Assembly (NCBI GenBank): GCA_018105865.1
Contig: JACLAT010000046.1
Coordinates: 522,501 to 586,500, forward strand
Source: Metaphire vulgaris
Lineage: Eukaryota; Annelida; Clitellata; Crassiclitellata; Megascolecidae
Length of the DNA: 64,000 bases
Direction: 5' to 3'
Under the pieces are notes generated by a model, which saw nothing but the letters and a program-made list of their open reading frames with translations, did not search any database and was not told where the DNA came from. The position numbers were made by a program, and so were the translations under genes. How positions within the stretch are numbered: the first letter of the stretch is position 1; each line of letters opens with the position of its first letter. Shown one piece after another: positions 1 to 11,683 of this stretch.

Positions 1-129
1 TCGATTTTTTGAGATCGAAATAATGATACACTTCTGTTTGATGGTTTTAATAGTGAGGCCGATGTTGCATAGCCATGCCCCAAAATGTACTGTATTCCTG
101 CATGTTACATGAACCCGGCGGTAATAATG

Positions 130-478
130 GAAATAACTTAAAAGATACAGTATTTTTTAACAACAAAACAGTATGATGAATGGAACCCGAGGTCACACTA
201 TGAAACTGTTCAAAAAATGTGTTGGGACATGCAGAGTTGCAGACATAATCTTTTAGTGCAAGAGTGGTGGACTTATGACTCAGTCCCTACTGAACCACTT
301 TAAACCTTTTTCTACTATATAATGGGATGAACTGGACGTGGAGATAGTAATGGCTACGAGTGTGAATGATTTCGAAATAAACTTCAGTACTATAGGATAC
401 TAGATTCGGATGGATCAACAGTGATTCTCACACAAGGCAGGCCTCCTGAAACACCTTAAACCTTGTTCTTTTTGTTGG
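130..478 (+). pseudogene. LINE 3' end, family J1 (copy a)
   Basis: This is the degenerate C-terminal end and 3' tail of a non-LTR retrotransposon. The frames retain MKLFK near 200, FSARVVD near 250, and WDELDVEIVMATSVNDFEIN near 325-395, the usual last helix of CR1/Jockey-type reverse transcriptases (a W-N-x-L motif followed by F-K-x-x-L). A short foreign stretch splits this motif near 270-320. The tail carries a block resembling GTGGTTCTCACACAGGGCAG and then ACCTTAAACCTTG, also found at 2,110-2,160, 16,270-16,310 and 39,300-39,345. The microsatellite that follows is its 3' tail or was seeded by it. No intact ORF remains. Confidence 0.75.
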
Positions 479-541
479 TCTTCTTCTTCTTCTTCTTCTT
501 CTTCTTCTTCTTCTTCTTCTTTCTTCTTCTTCTTCTTCTTC

Positions 542-595
<54 letters not shown>
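479..595. repeat. (TTC)n then (TTA)n microsatellite
   Basis: About 60 bp of TTC units pass directly into about 55 bp of TTA units, immediately after the J1 LINE tail. Other J1 copies end in a pure (ATT)n tail, so the TTA part probably derives from the element's tail. Confidence 0.95.
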
Positions 596-598
<3 letters not shown>

Positions 599-1418
599 CT
601 TATTTGAGATAGAATCTGTACTTGCCATATAACATGAAGCTAATTAGCACGAGGTGATTCCAATTTTGTCTCTGTGTGCTCAGTAGCATCATCTGGTCCA
701 TATGGTGAGCCGATAGCAGATTTATTCCTGCAAAGCAAACCAAAGTTCAGTGATTCATAAAATTTCTCAATCAGTTCCGCTCTATTAGGCCTAAATATGT
801 CCGTAAGATTCGAGTTACACCGCAGATCACAAGCATATTATGAAGCATAGATGCGGAATTGCTGCTATATTTTAGCAAATAATGGTACTGTAAACAACAT
901 AACAATCGAATTTTCATATGTATTTTTGTTACATTATGAGCTATTAGCCGACAAAATGTACAGGTTGTGAATAATTCCTCAGCGGGCCACTCTAAACCAT
1001 CTCGCGGGCCACATCTGCCCCGCGGTCTGTATGCTGTCGGTCCCTGTACTAGAACAACTTTTCCTTCTCAGCTTCTGTTGTTCCTCATTTGTTATCTTCA
1101 ATCAGTAGAGACGCTCTAAACTAGTGCTTCATAAAGGCCTGATAGAGGGACAATTTCCCACAAACCACAAATTCACCCCCAAGTCCAAGCAGTGACACAA
1201 TTGTTTTGCATTGAACTGTGTCTTTTCTCTCCAGCCAAGTCAATCTCCCTAAAAACCTGGATTCTTGATAAAACACTGCTATAAACTAAATCATTTCAAA
1301 ATATTTTACAATGTTTATGTGTCGCTTATATGATAAGCGATGAATAGCAGATAGGAAATTCCCAAGTATTAGATAGGAAAGTAAGAAAACTATTGAACTG
1401 AAAATATTCTGTATATAC
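596..1418. other. no gene seen; scattered repeat traces
   Basis: I see no coding signal. Positions 985-1050 resemble the GC-rich end of a degraded transposon (GCGGGCCAC motif). Positions 1195-1285 (TGAACTGTGTCTTTTCTCTC then AGCCAAGTCAA) match 25540-25612 and are a dispersed repeat of unknown class. Confidence 0.5.
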
Positions 1419-1744
1419 CAGTAGCGTAGCCAGGATCTCCCGAAGGGGAATTATAATCACTCCCAACTTCGATCCAAAAATAATGACAAGCAAAAAGAAA
1501 AAAGATCGTCACCTATTATTTTGCTTAACTAAGTTAGTCATACAGCGCTATTTGAGCGTCTGCAACTATATTGATATTTTTATTTACTTTTTTTCTTTTT
1601 TGCTACCTTAAACCCGATTTTGGCTTCCCTTTAAACCCAGTAGTGGCGCCCCTCCTCCTACAGAATTATAATGCGCAATAAAAATGTGGTCGGGCAACCA
1701 AGGGTGGGTTTAACCCTCAACCTACTCCCTTAGCTACGCCACTG
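1419..1744. mobile_element. MITE, CAGTGGCGTAGCC family (F1)
   Basis: The 326-bp element has inverted ends CAGTAGCGTAGCC and the complement of GCTACGCCACTG. Flanks are gtatatac and gcatatgc (6 of 8 identical), a worn 8-bp target duplication, which points to hAT-type mobility. It shares internal blocks (GACAAGCAAAAA, TCGTCAC, AACCCGATTTT) with 30193-30470 and 6412-6684. It has no transposase and is non-autonomous. Confidence 0.8.
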
Positions 1745-2065
1745 GCATATGCACGTTTATGATCCAACAACGCATTATGCCGTTTGCTATGCTATTCGCT
1801 ATAGCAGGATCATAAAGATTCGTTTATGATAGATTTTGTTCCTATAAAAGTGCTAAATTTATGAACGTTTGCATTAATAATATTTATTATTGTACTTAGT
1901 ATTTGCATCGGGCTATTTTATAGCTTTTTATTAGTGTCAGCGCCGCTGTTAGCGACTTTGATGCTATTGTAAATTTTATATTAATGACGAGAGTTCGCCA
2001 ATTATGAAAGTAGAATGTTTCGTGATCAGATGGACTGCCTCTCATGATGAAATTAGTCAGCATAA

Positions 2066-2109
<44 letters not shown>
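2066..2109. repeat. (ATA)n microsatellite, LINE tail
   Basis: About 44 bp of ATA/TAA units form the 3' tail of the minus-strand J1 LINE copy that follows. Confidence 0.95.
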
Positions 2110-2112
<3 letters not shown>

Positions 2113-2670
2113 TAACAAGGTTTAAAGTGGTTCAGGAGGGTCTTTCTTCCCTGTGTGAGAACCACTATGTTTCGCCCATCCAATCAAGTATTCTACAGCG
2201 CTAAGGTTTATTTTGAAATCATTCGCACTAGTAGTCATTACTATATTCTCATCCAGTTCATTTCATTTGTCTACCAATCTGGTACTTAATAAATGCTGTT
2301 TGTATCTTCCAACCGGTTTCTTAAACAGTTTCATGTTGCGTCCTCGGGTTCCATCTTTATGTTTTGTTGTGAAAAACGCATCTCTTGGCATTTCCACTTT
2401 ATTGGTATTTTGTATGTCTCAAATTACATCTCCTCTCACTCTCTTTTTTCTAAAGTTGTCAATTCACGGCGCTTTAGCCCTCCTTTCTGCATAGTAGTGC
2501 GAGACGTCCTCTCTGCTTTACTAATTACTATCTTACTTATTTGTAGTTGTGCTGCTTCGGTAGGTGATGGCATGGTTGTAGGAAGTAATTGGCAGGATTA
2601 TTTCTCTTTCCGTGTTTGGAACTTGGTCTGATTGACTGCATGACGAGCTTGTTCTATTAATTAATTAAAA
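2110..2670 (-). pseudogene. LINE C-terminal region, family J1 (copy b)
   Basis: The minus strand reads a reverse-transcriptase C-terminus of CR1/Jockey type: LTTLEKR, RGRNMKLFKKPVGRYKQ, then RLVDK-stop-NELDENIVMTTSANDFKIN, and the GSHTGKKDPPEPL tail ending at about 2122. One in-frame stop and at least one frameshift break it. It is the best preserved J1 terminus here and explains copies at 130, 16270 and 38860. The upstream part (2545-2665) recurs at 3545-3665 as a direct repeat. Confidence 0.8.
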
Positions 2671-2689
2671 ACTTAATAATGGCTCTAAA

Positions 2690-3345
2690 CGACAAGAACT
2701 GCAACATCAAAATTCAGAATATAATATTGGAATAGGTCACCACCTTCCCGTACCTAGGGTCTATCAAATTAGACGACACCTTGAGTAAATTTGAAATAAG
2801 AAGCAGATTGAATACTGTAAAGGACAAAAGGCAGGAGCATCACCAAACAAGATATGGAAAGTCACAGCATTCCAGTGAGTGCCAAAGTTTGACTACTGAG
2901 ATCACTGGTGTGGCCGGTCGCTACATAAGCCTACGGCTGTGAAAGCTGGACAATAATGACAGAAGATGAATAGCGCATACAGACATTTGAAATGAAAGGC
3001 CTAAGGCAAATCATAAGAGTTTCTTGGACAGCAAAGAAAACAAATGAATGGGTTTTGGATAAAGCAGGGGTGGAAAGAACCCTATTGCAAACAGTAAAGA
3101 AAAGAAAATTGATTTACTGGGGACATATTTTGCGAACAAAACAACAGGACTCTATTGAGAAAGAAATAATACAAGGCACAATGCCAGGATCACGAAAAAG
3201 AGTCAGACCAAGAAAAAAGTGGGAGGATAACATAAAAGAATGGACAGGACTCACTATAGAGCAGGCGACATGAACAGCAGAAGACCGTAACACTTGGAAG
3301 AAGACAGTCCACAATGCAGCCAATCTTCGGAGCGAAGACGGTTAA
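2690..3345 (+). pseudogene. RTE-like LINE C-terminus
   Basis: The segment from about 2992 is open for 93 codons: GLRQIIRVSWTAKKTNEWVL, then VERTLLQTVKKRKLIYWGH, a basic RGRP-type linker, and WTGLTIEQAT, continued past one stop by AEDRNTWKKTVHNAANLRSE. This is the standard tail of RTE/BovB-type LINE polymerases. Upstream, FPYLGSIKLDDTLSKFEIRS (about 2747-2806) and YxCESWTI-like traces belong to the same protein, frameshifted. It lies between J1 fragments of the opposite strand, so it probably inserted into them. It matches the kind of element at 62525-64000, but the two copies do not overlap in content. Confidence 0.8.
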
Positions 3346-3689
3346 AAACAAGACAAGACAATTAAAAACAATTGAATCGTATCTCCGTTATCTCCGTTTT
3401 GTGTCACAATATCATCGTTGTTAAATTCCGGTATCAACACGATCGAGTCCCCATAATTATGTTAAAGGTGGGTGCCGATGATATGACGAAACGAAACGGA
3501 GATAAGGTTTAATTAAGTTTTTAAATATAAGAATCTCAAGCAATCTCGACCAATTAGGAAGTGCTATGGTTGTAGGAAGTAATTGGTAGGATTATATTTC
3601 TGTCCGGTTTTGGAGCTTAGTCTGATTGACTGTATAAGGAGTATCTTAGATTAAAAACTTCATTTAATGTTACCTTCGTTTAGTTTCAA
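3346..3689. repeat. J1 fragments in inverted and direct repeat
   Basis: Positions 3418-3490 (TTAAATTCCGGTATCAACAC) are the reverse complement of about 3690-3765, giving a 70-bp inverted pair. Positions 3545-3665 repeat 2545-2665 directly, sharing GGTTGTAGGAAGTAATTGG. Both are pieces of the J1 LINE, so this stretch is rearranged retroelement debris. Confidence 0.65.
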
Positions 3690-4271
3690 AATATCATCGA
3701 CGCCCACCTTTAACATCTGGGGGTTCGAGCGTGTTGATACCGGAATTTAACAATAGCTTAATTTCTGATATCTCTTGATCATCTTTGTTGCTATGTGTTG
3801 TACTCTTTTTTGAGTTTCTATGTACTTTTTTTAGAAATGGACACCATGTTTGAACACAATACTCTAAATGTGGACGTACCAATGACTTATAAAGTCTTTT
3901 TATTGCATGCTTCTCTCTGCTCACTACCGTTATTTTGATCATACCTAGAATATTATTATGTTGGTCTTTTTAGCTGCCTCTGAACACTGTCTGAATGACT
4001 TTAAACTGTTGTGCATGATAATCTATAGATCTTTCTCCTCGGTTGTAACTTTATGTTCCATCCCTCATACTTTAAACTCATGACCTTCTCCCTTCTTCCC
4101 AACAGAGCATTTGTACGTATTAAAAAGCCTTTACCAACCCACTGGCCACTGAGATAGTCTATTTAGGTCTTCCTGTAAAATCGTTGCCTCAGCTTTACTA
4201 CCATTATGTCCACACAGTTTTGTTTAACAGCAAATTTTGTAATTTTTGACATATCATCGTCAATGTCATTG

Positions 4272-4332
<61 letters not shown>

Positions 4333-4500
4333 AAGATGCCAACACTGAACCTTGTGGCACCCACTTATAAACTCAGCACAATCTGAATATTTGTCTCTTA
4401 TGCCTACCTTCTGTCTTTTGTTCAGAAGCCAATTTTTATCCGACAACGTACTCTACCGCCAATTCAATTGGCCTGAAGTTTTTGGCTGCTACTCATAATC
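3690..4500 (-). pseudogene. LINE reverse-transcriptase core, family J1 (copy c)
   Basis: The minus strand reads, in order and with frameshifts: WLLNKRQKVGIRDKYSD, ISG plus a decayed PQGSVLGP-like loop, INDIDDDMSKITKFA, LGRREKVMSLKY, and IKRLYKSLVRPHLEYC-QTWCPFLKK. This is the palm and thumb of a CR1/Jockey-like reverse transcriptase. The catalytic [FY]ADD is reduced to FA followed by a break. A (TA)n microsatellite (4276-4326) has expanded inside the coding region just before INDID, where the parent coded YI-type residues. Confidence 0.8.
4276..4326. repeat. (TA)n microsatellite inside LINE
   Basis: About 51 bp of TA units interrupt the J1 polymerase frame between decayed PQG and INDID motifs. 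Confidence 0.95.
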
Positions 4501-4554
4501 GTCATATACATGATATACAGTACTCATATACATGCTACAGTACAGTACTATGAG

Positions 4555-4682
4555 GGATTACGATTCAAGTCGTGGGCGACGATCGAATGGTGCCAAGCAC
4601 ATTACTAAATGGCGCTGCACAAGTTCATAAATTGATGATGATAATGATGATGATGATAATGATGATGATGATGATGATGACG
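4555..4682 (+). repeat. retroelement-like 3' end with (GAT)n tail
   Basis: The block ATTACGATTCAAGTCG, CGATCGAATGGTG, ATTACTAAATGGCGCTGCAC leads into imperfect (GATGAT)n. A similar block lies before the (ACT)n run at 35375-35456, so this looks like a dispersed 3' end that terminates in trinucleotide repeats. Confidence 0.5.
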
Positions 4683-4839
4683 TTGTCGTTGAGCGGCATA
4701 CTGTGCAGACATAGACTTTAGAAATAGTCATCCTTCAACCGAATAAAACAAACTATAAAATTGCCTAAATTTAGCTGAAAAATCTAGTTCGGTAATTTTT
4801 CGGCGTCGACCAAAAGCAGCAATAATTTTTATTTAGCCA

Positions 4840-4995
4840 ATCGATTGCGTACTGCAGAGTACATCATAGCTAGGTGCAACGTACTCTAGGTACATCATAA
4901 CTAGGTACAGCGTACTCTAAGTACATCATGCCTACGTAAAGCGTACTCTAGAGTACATTGTACCTAGGTACAATGTACTCTAGAATCTAGATATA
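4840..4995. repeat. imperfect 30-40-bp tandem repeat
   Basis: Four decayed units share GTACATCATA(A/G)CTAGGTA and GCGTACTCTA. The last unit holds an internal palindrome, ACATTGTACCTAGGTACAATGT split at the centre. Confidence 0.6.
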
Positions 4996-5169
4996 CACTC
5001 AGAGTACACAACGCATCAGTGGCTTTTTACGTAGTGACAAACATAGTCTTGAGCAGGGATGTCAAGACTTTGCTTGTCAATATTACATTCCAAAATCTGA
5101 GCCATCTAAAAATTTAAATTAAAATGACAAAACATGAAAGGTAATTCAATCATTGCATTATTTACATTG

Positions 5170-5424
<255 letters not shown>

Positions 5425-5504
5425 TAAAAATGCACAAGGCAGCAGACTTTGAAGCGTTTGAGACGAAGACCTTTTTGTTCCTCAAGACTTATTGACCGGA
5501 AACG

Positions 5505-5552
5505 CCGAAGTGCTCCCACCCCATATTCTGAAATCCTGGCTACGCCACTGCT
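5505..5552. mobile_element. partial F1-type MITE end
   Basis: ATCCTGGCTACGCCACTG is the right terminus of the CAGTGGCGTAGCC family. The left part is missing. Confidence 0.6.
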
Positions 5553-6323
5553 GCAGTAACATCCTTTGAAGGTATCATTGTTAACAAATTTAACAATAGA
5601 CTACATCTATCTAGAAAAATAACTGGAACATTCTACTACTATTCCTTTAAATTTATTAGTTGCGCAAACTGTAATATTCTGATTGTGGAAATATATTAAA
5701 TAGAAACGATTTAAATGACACTCAAATTAAAATACAATTTTGGCATACCCCCGCCCTAGCTGAATCCGAATGGCCGTTGTAACTGCAGAAGATGGTGCCA
5801 ATGAAAAAGAATGATTGAACAGATTAGTTGGTTTAGAAATCAGGTGGATCTATTTAAAGTTACCTTATTCTACCTCTTAAGCATACGCCACATTGGTTGG
5901 AATGTTCGGTCATCTTTCTTTTGAAATCTTATGTTCATGTCATCCCTGCAACCTCAAGTGGATGACGAACAAGTCCTGGAATAATCGCACTAATTAAAAC
6001 CCTGTCAAATTGCAGAAAACTTGAAACTCGAAGCATAAAATGGCCTAATAAATGCTGGCTATTTAGACCACCCAGTTGTCGACTGAGTGCGAGGAGAGAG
6101 CGGTTTCGTCTGTAGTCTGATCATCCGGATTTACCAACGGGCTTCTTCGATGTTTTATTACGCTGTGTGTAGACCTAATTATGATGGGTTCATTATAAGC
6201 TGTAATTTGCAGCACATGAACAAAGATCAAAGATATAGCATATAGTAATTATTGCATTTGAGCATGAACTAAGATTAAGAGAAAGTTAACAGCATATTGT
6301 AGGCTAATAACTGTATTTTTACA
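5553..6323. other. no feature recognised
   Basis: AT-rich sequence with no coding stretch or repeat that I can tie to another place in the window. Confidence 0.5.
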
Positions 6324-6386
6324 TGGTTATATGACCATATTTGTGGTTATATGACCATATTTGTGGTTATATGACCATATTTGTGG
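6324..6386. repeat. 20-bp tandem repeat, three units
   Basis: Three identical units of TGGTTATATGACCATATTTG. Each unit contains the palindrome GGTTATATGACC-like core. Confidence 0.9.
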
Positions 6387-6411
6387 AGCCTGCTAAAACA
6401 GGTTAAGTGTG

Positions 6412-6684
6412 CAGTGTCGTAGCCAGGATTTCCGAAAGGGGGATTAAGACCATTCCCAGCTTAGAACAAAATCTTGACAAGAAGAAATGGTCGTCACCCT
6501 CATTACGACGTTAGCTGTTTGAATCTATAACGCTAAGAAATTTTTGGGTCGGGCAGACAAGGGGAGTTTTAATCCCCAAAACCGCGACTGAAAATAAATA
6601 ATGTGTAGTAACACAATAAAAATGTGTTGGTCGTGCATCCAAAGGGGTCTAACTTCCAAACTCCCCATTGGCCATGCGCCACTG
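6412..6684. mobile_element. MITE, F1 family
   Basis: Starts CAGTGTCGTAGCCAGG and ends ATGCGCCACTG. The internal blocks CTTGACAAG and GGTCGTCACC match 1419-1744 and 30193-30470. The target duplication is not recognisable, so it is an old copy. Confidence 0.7.
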
Positions 6685-6712
6685 ACGTGGTGAGTTATCA
6701 GTCTAACTATAA

Positions 6713-6715
6713 TAG

Positions 6716-6785
<70 letters not shown>

Positions 6786-6786
6786 G

Positions 6787-6818
<32 letters not shown>

Positions 6819-6954
6819 GCTGCACCACTACCACTGCTGCACTGCACCACTGCTGCTGCCACTGCTACCACTGCTGCCACCACTACCACCACTACCACTG
6901 CACCACTGCACCACCACCACCACCACCACTGCTGCCACCACTACTACCACTACT

Positions 6955-6998
<44 letters not shown>

Positions 6999-7042
6999 CC
7001 TGCTACTGCTACTGCTGCTACTACTACTGCTACTACTACTAC

Positions 7043-7088
<46 letters not shown>

Positions 7089-7132
7089 AATGTTAATAGA
7101 AGTAGTAGTATTAGTATTAGTAGTAGTAGTAG
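6713..7132. repeat. 420-bp trinucleotide cluster
   Basis: Runs of CTA, CTG, CAC and TTA trinucleotides with interruptions. Open frames across it encode only homopolymers (Thr, Tyr, Val, Ile) and are not genes. Confidence 0.95.
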
Positions 7133-7333
7133 TTTATAGATTTCATAGAATGTACCAAGAAAATGTTCTGGTTGCAAAAATTGTCCAGCTCATCCTAACA
7201 AAGCCTGTGACAAATTTCAACGTCAAAGGGACACTGTAGGCAAAGCAGTGGACTGTTAGTGCTCATTAGTTGATAGATTTATGGTGTTAAATCGATATAT
7301 AAGTCACATTGCACAGCAATCAAATCCAACTTT

Positions 7334-7521
7334 AAGTGGCGGCTCCACAGGAGGACCGGGGGAGCCGTGCCCCCTATTGAGTGCCTGCCCCAGGGGCCCC
7401 CTGTTGGGGCCCGATGAGCCGATACTTAATACTTCATACCTAACAACAAATGGTTGGTCCCCATAATTAGAAGTTGCCACCCCAATGGCCCCCCACTTGC
7501 CAAATCCTGGAGCCGCCACTG
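7334..7521. mobile_element. MITE, CAGTGGCGGCTCCA family (F2)
   Basis: Ends read AAGTGGCGGCTCCAC and the complement of TGGAGCCGCCACTG. Flanks ccaacttt and ccaactca share 6 of 8 bases. The body (TTGAGTGCCTGCCCC, AACAACAAATGGTTGG, AGAAGTTGCCACCCCAA) is shared with 8866-9058 and, reversed, with 33118-33297. Confidence 0.85.
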
Positions 7522-7709
7522 CCAACTCACATTTTGAACCGCTGTACAAGTGGTAAACGTTCTTTGACAGACATTACCATGTAGAACGTTTTGTAGTTTG
7601 CCTACGACTCTACGTCCATATTTTAAAATATATTAAAGGTTATATTTTCATTTATTTTTATTCCTCTGTGTAGCATGACTCACTAGACTGACCATGATTA
7701 ATAATTACA

Positions 7710-8030
7710 CAGGGACGTCATTTGGGGGCGGTGGCAGGGGCCGTTGTCCCTGATTTTTAGAAGAAACAATTTTTTCCACCGCCGGTTTGTGTTGCTTAGT
7801 TTTTAAATGTAAATTGGTAAATTGGTAGGCTAAATTATAGATAAAAGGACCGAAAGCAAAAAAGGTCATCAACTCCAAAGGAGGCTTGATGTAGAGTGAT
7901 CTGAAGAAGTAACTAATCGCACAAAATGACTGAGAAGCAAAAAAAGGTCGTCAGCTTTTTCGCAAACTTGTCGGATCGAAAGTGTCTTTGCCCCTCCCGC
8001 CCCCTGAAAAACAGTGAAATGACGTCTCTG
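7710..8030. mobile_element. hAT-like MITE, CAGGGACGTCATTT ends
   Basis: A 321-bp element begins CAGGGACGTCATTTGGGGG and ends AAATGACGTCTCTG. Perfect 8-bp duplications, taattaca, lie at 7702-7709 and 8031-8038. No transposase is present. It contains the AAAAAGGTCGTCA-type block also found inside F1 and F3 elements. Confidence 0.92.
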
Positions 8031-8079
8031 TAATTACATAAAAATAATCACATCGATCAAATCGATTTCATGTTCAATT

Positions 8080-8215
8080 TTTCCCGGACATTATATTGCA
8101 AGTAAATAGCCTCGGACACTTTTTCGACGGGTCGGACACTTTGTGGCTGCAAGGAAGTGTCCGACCGGGCAATTTATGACAGCGGACACTTTATGGCATG
8201 ACATCGGCGCCAATT
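8080..8215. repeat. GGACACTTT-rich palindromic repeat
   Basis: CGGACACTTT occurs three times, with the complement AGTGTCCG, around TTTATGGC. The same vocabulary recurs at 30965-31075, so this is a short dispersed inverted-repeat element with unclear ends. Confidence 0.55.
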
Positions 8216-8764
8216 TTCGGCCATTTACTGTGTAAATATTCATTATGTAATAGTCAATTATAGTGGAAAATAGAACATATTAATAGAAGAGCAACAGAAA
8301 CAGGTCAAAACAAAAGTTGCATATTGATTGCATTCGACTAAAGTTCAAATATAATTATTAGTCTTAAAAGTTTTAAAGGAGAGAGGCTGGATCGCCGTCA
8401 AGTCACTTCGAATGAACACAAGCTTTACAACCTTGTCCGCCTCCAGAATAAATGAACCCGACACCACTGAATAGACGCTCACTGGGGGGGGGGACGCACA
8501 CTGGCTGGTAGTGGGCACAAGAACTGTCTATCCACGGGATCCAACCTCTTGACGCCTTTTTCTGTCCAGAGGTAATTCAAGTTGGCGATCAGATTTTTGA
8601 CGTTACAGTTTTTCCTGACCAGAGACGTAGCAAGGGTATCCGGCGTCCGAGGGCAAAGTATAACCTTGGCGCCCCCAACATTGCTGACGAGCAAAAACAA
8701 GGTCGTCACATCGTTCTCTCGGCGCCCCTTTCCTCAACTCTCTACGCGCCCCTCTCCTTAGGCT

Positions 8765-8857
8765 GAGCGCCTAAGAATAATCAGCTACTGGTGTGCTGTT
8801 TTCCAAGGCGCTATAAAAATCCACGAGATTTTACTTTACTTACTTTACTCCTTATAT
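8765..8857 (+). pseudogene. L2-like LINE 3' tail
   Basis: AGCGCCTAAGAATAATCAGC, then GGCGCTATAAAAATCCACG, then (TTTAC)n. The same tail ends the longer copy at 12519-14290 and fragments at 26776, 32795 and 44600. Only the 3' UTR is left. Confidence 0.8.
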
Positions 8858-8865
8858 ACTCCTGA

Positions 8866-9058
8866 CAGTGGCGGCTCCACCGGGGGGGGGGCAAAGGGGC
8901 CGTGCCCCTATTGAGTGTCTGGCCCCCCAGTGCCCCCCCCCCAGTTGGGACCCTATACTTAATGCTACATGCATTAAACAACAAATGGTTGGCCCCCCAT
9001 GATTAGAAGTTGCCACCCCAACGGCCCCCCCACTTGCCAAATCCTAGAGCCGCCACTG
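8866..9058. mobile_element. MITE F2, complete with 8-bp duplications
   Basis: The 193-bp element runs from CAGTGGCGGCTCCACC to GAGCCGCCACTG, flanked by perfect duplications actcctga at 8858-8865 and 9059-9066. It is the best evidence that the F2 family moves with 8-bp target duplications, as hAT elements do. Confidence 0.92.
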
Positions 9059-9214
9059 ACTCCTGAGAGGAAACAAAAGGTCGCCGTACTTCTTTTTTCT
9101 TATTTAATTTGTATGTGACTGTTTAACGTACCCCAAAAACCCGATTTTGGCACCCCCTCACCTCGGCGCCCGGGGGCATATGCCCCCACCTGCCCCCCCT
9201 TCGCTACGCCTCTG

Positions 9215-10960
9215 ACGCTTCCTTGATGTCACTGGCTTGGCAATATTGACTAAATATGCCGAATCTCTTGCATTCGAAAAATAAGCATACTGCGCTTATA
9301 ATAAGTTGGTAATTTAAAAGTCGAAATAATAATCAGTACTGTTTTCTTAAATTCTTCCCATTTTGATGTTGATCGAGAAAAAAATTAATACTCTCGATTG
9401 TTCCAAAGAATGTAATGATATTTGGAACCAGGCTAGCTAGAGGTCACCCTGTGCCAAATGTAGGTAATCTTAGCCTTCAGATTGTTGTAGGAGTGTGATT
9501 CCATCTCTGCCTAACCCTTTAACCTTTAGCCTTCTATACTCCGTCTCTGCTGTACCCAGATTCAGCTGCTGCTGCTGCTGCTGATGATGATGATGACGAC
9601 GAATCGACGATGACGACTAATCCTTCCATGTAGTTCATCACTTATTTTAAACCTGTTGAGCTGTTAATTAAGCACATTTGGAAATTAATTGTCCATCATT
9701 CGGGTTCTTAGACGCCCGGGGGCAAAGCTTATGTTGCCTTTTCAACTTCCGAAAAATAATATTGACGAGCAAAAAAGCTCGCCAGCACGGTTTTGGCGTC
9801 CCCACCAACTCGGCGCCTGGAGGCAGCTGCCCCTCCCTGCCCTCTTCTCGCTACACTCCTGTTCCTGACGTACAAAGACGCGAAATTTTGACACAGCATT
9901 CATTTCAAACAGCTTTCTTTTTATGTACAGTGTCAATTTTAAGAAATTTCCGTGCAATTCTAGACTCCACTTACAGCTTCCAATTAAGTGGGTGAGTTTT
10001 CCTAGCTCAGTTTTTGGGTACATTTTTTATTTTAATTTGTTGACTTATGTCTAACCTTTCTTCAATCTTCTAAGTCTCATAAAAGTCTTGAGAGTGCTAA
10101 GTACGTATGAAATGACGCAATATTATTATCCTATTCATTTGACAATACGTTAAACTCAGTAACGAACTAGGAAACCTTTCTAAGAAACGATATCATCTAC
10201 CAGGTGATAATTTACCGGAGGCATAAATAGAGCCCCTCTAGTAAATACACCGAGAAAACCTTCTGCAAGTCTAATTTATAGGCTCTCGAAACCAATACAT
10301 GAGAGTTAAAGCAAGTCATGTAGATTTTATAAAATTCATGATTTCATTCATTGGATATTACACAATAAGTGACGACTGATTTAATCAAAACTGCTAGGAA
10401 AATAGCTTCAAGGTGTAAAGTAGTGTTTGAATTGATTGTCTTTAAAAAGACTGCACGTTCAAAATCTTACTTTCTATGCTTCAATGCAGCTGTATAACGA
10501 CTCGGCGAAGACCACACTAATTTCGAACTCTTTGCTAACCCAGCAACCGGTTGAACTGTACGGTTGTAGAACAGTCGGCCGACTAAATTTATTATCAGCA
10601 AGTTTGCTTTAGATATTGGAGTCAATGTTACTCATCTTAACATAAAACGAAATTGTGGCTCAGTTAGGGACAGACGGATGGTGGCATATTTATCTAGATT
10701 AAACAATGAAGCTGTTATCAAGTAATTACTCTATTTCAGCCCTCGTGACGCTTTAGCCTTTTAAGGAAACTTCTTTGAAAACGAAAATGAGCAACGAGTT
10801 GAATTTTTGTGTCGAATACATTTTTATCAGCAAGTTTACTTGAGGTACTGGAACTGCTAGTGCTCAACATGTACTAGCGATTCTCAAACATTGACCCGCT
10901 GGCCAAATTTGGTCCGCGAAGCCATTTCACTTGGGCCCCGAAAACGTCTCTTACCAGCGG
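9215..10960. other. no gene seen
   Basis: Contains a (GCT)n(GAT)n run at 9565-9600 and the partial MITE at 9702-9870. The rest, about 9880-10960, shows no coding signal or recognisable repeat. Confidence 0.5.
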
Positions 10961-10962
10961 TG

Positions 10963-11115
10963 GCGGCTCCACATGGGTTCCGCGGAGCCCGTGCCTCCTT
11001 ATTGAATGCCTGCCCCCAAGCGACCCCCGGTTGGGACCTTATACTTACTACTACATACACCTATCAACACATGGTAGGCCCCTATTGTGTAAAAGTTCTC
11101 AAACCAACCCCCTCA
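10963..11115. mobile_element. degraded F2 MITE
   Basis: GTGGCGGCTCCACATGGG, GAATGCCTGCCCC, GGTTGGGACC and ATCAACACATGGTAGG align with the F2 body. The right end is lost. Confidence 0.65.
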
Positions 11116-11248
11116 CTTGCTTGCACAGTATTGCCCAATGAAACCGTATGTGCGCCATGCGTTCATAACACGCACGCACGCCCACACACCCATATACACC
11201 CACATATCCACATACATAGATGACGACAAACGCATGATAAGTTCAGTA

Positions 11249-11249
11249 G

Positions 11250-11284
<35 letters not shown>

Positions 11285-11422
11285 TATTTATTTATCCCCT
11301 CGGTACTTCGTTCCCGAGGGACTTATGATAAAGTGTCCAGAAACAGATGGATACATACTTTTCAGTTCTCGTCTAAATCCGAATCAGATTCAAGGAAGGC
11401 AATTCCATTTAAGCGTTGTAAA

Positions 11423-11487
<65 letters not shown>

Positions 11488-11523
11488 ATGTGTGTGTGTG
11501 TATGCATGTGAGCGTGTGTGTGT
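11249..11523. repeat. (TA)n, (TTTA)n and (TA)n(TG)n microsatellites
   Basis: TA runs at 11249-11276 and 11429-11472. A TTTA run lies at 11280-11296, and the second TA run passes into TG at 11473-11523. Confidence 0.95.
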
Positions 11524-11683
11524 TTGCAATGGCGTTGCCAGGGGTTTTGGAGTTAACCCCACCTCTGCCACCCCTGGGTGCCGATAAAAAAATGTTTGTG
11601 ATGCTTTTTCATACATTTTTCATTTTCGGACGCGATTTTGGGGGTCAACCTTCCATTGGCTGGCTGACGATTGAAAAAATGTA

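Larger units (their letters stand above)
8620..9214. mobile_element. composite MITE, CAGAGACGTAGCAAGGG ends
   Basis: The outer ends CAGAGACGTAGCAAGGG and the complement of CCTTCGCTACGCCTCTG enclose an L2-like LINE tail and a complete F2 MITE, both inserted later. No clear duplication flanks the outer element. A partial relative without insertions lies at about 9702-9870 (GACGCCCGGGGGCAAAG, GACGAGCAAAAAAGC, TCGCTACACTCCTG). Confidence 0.7.
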
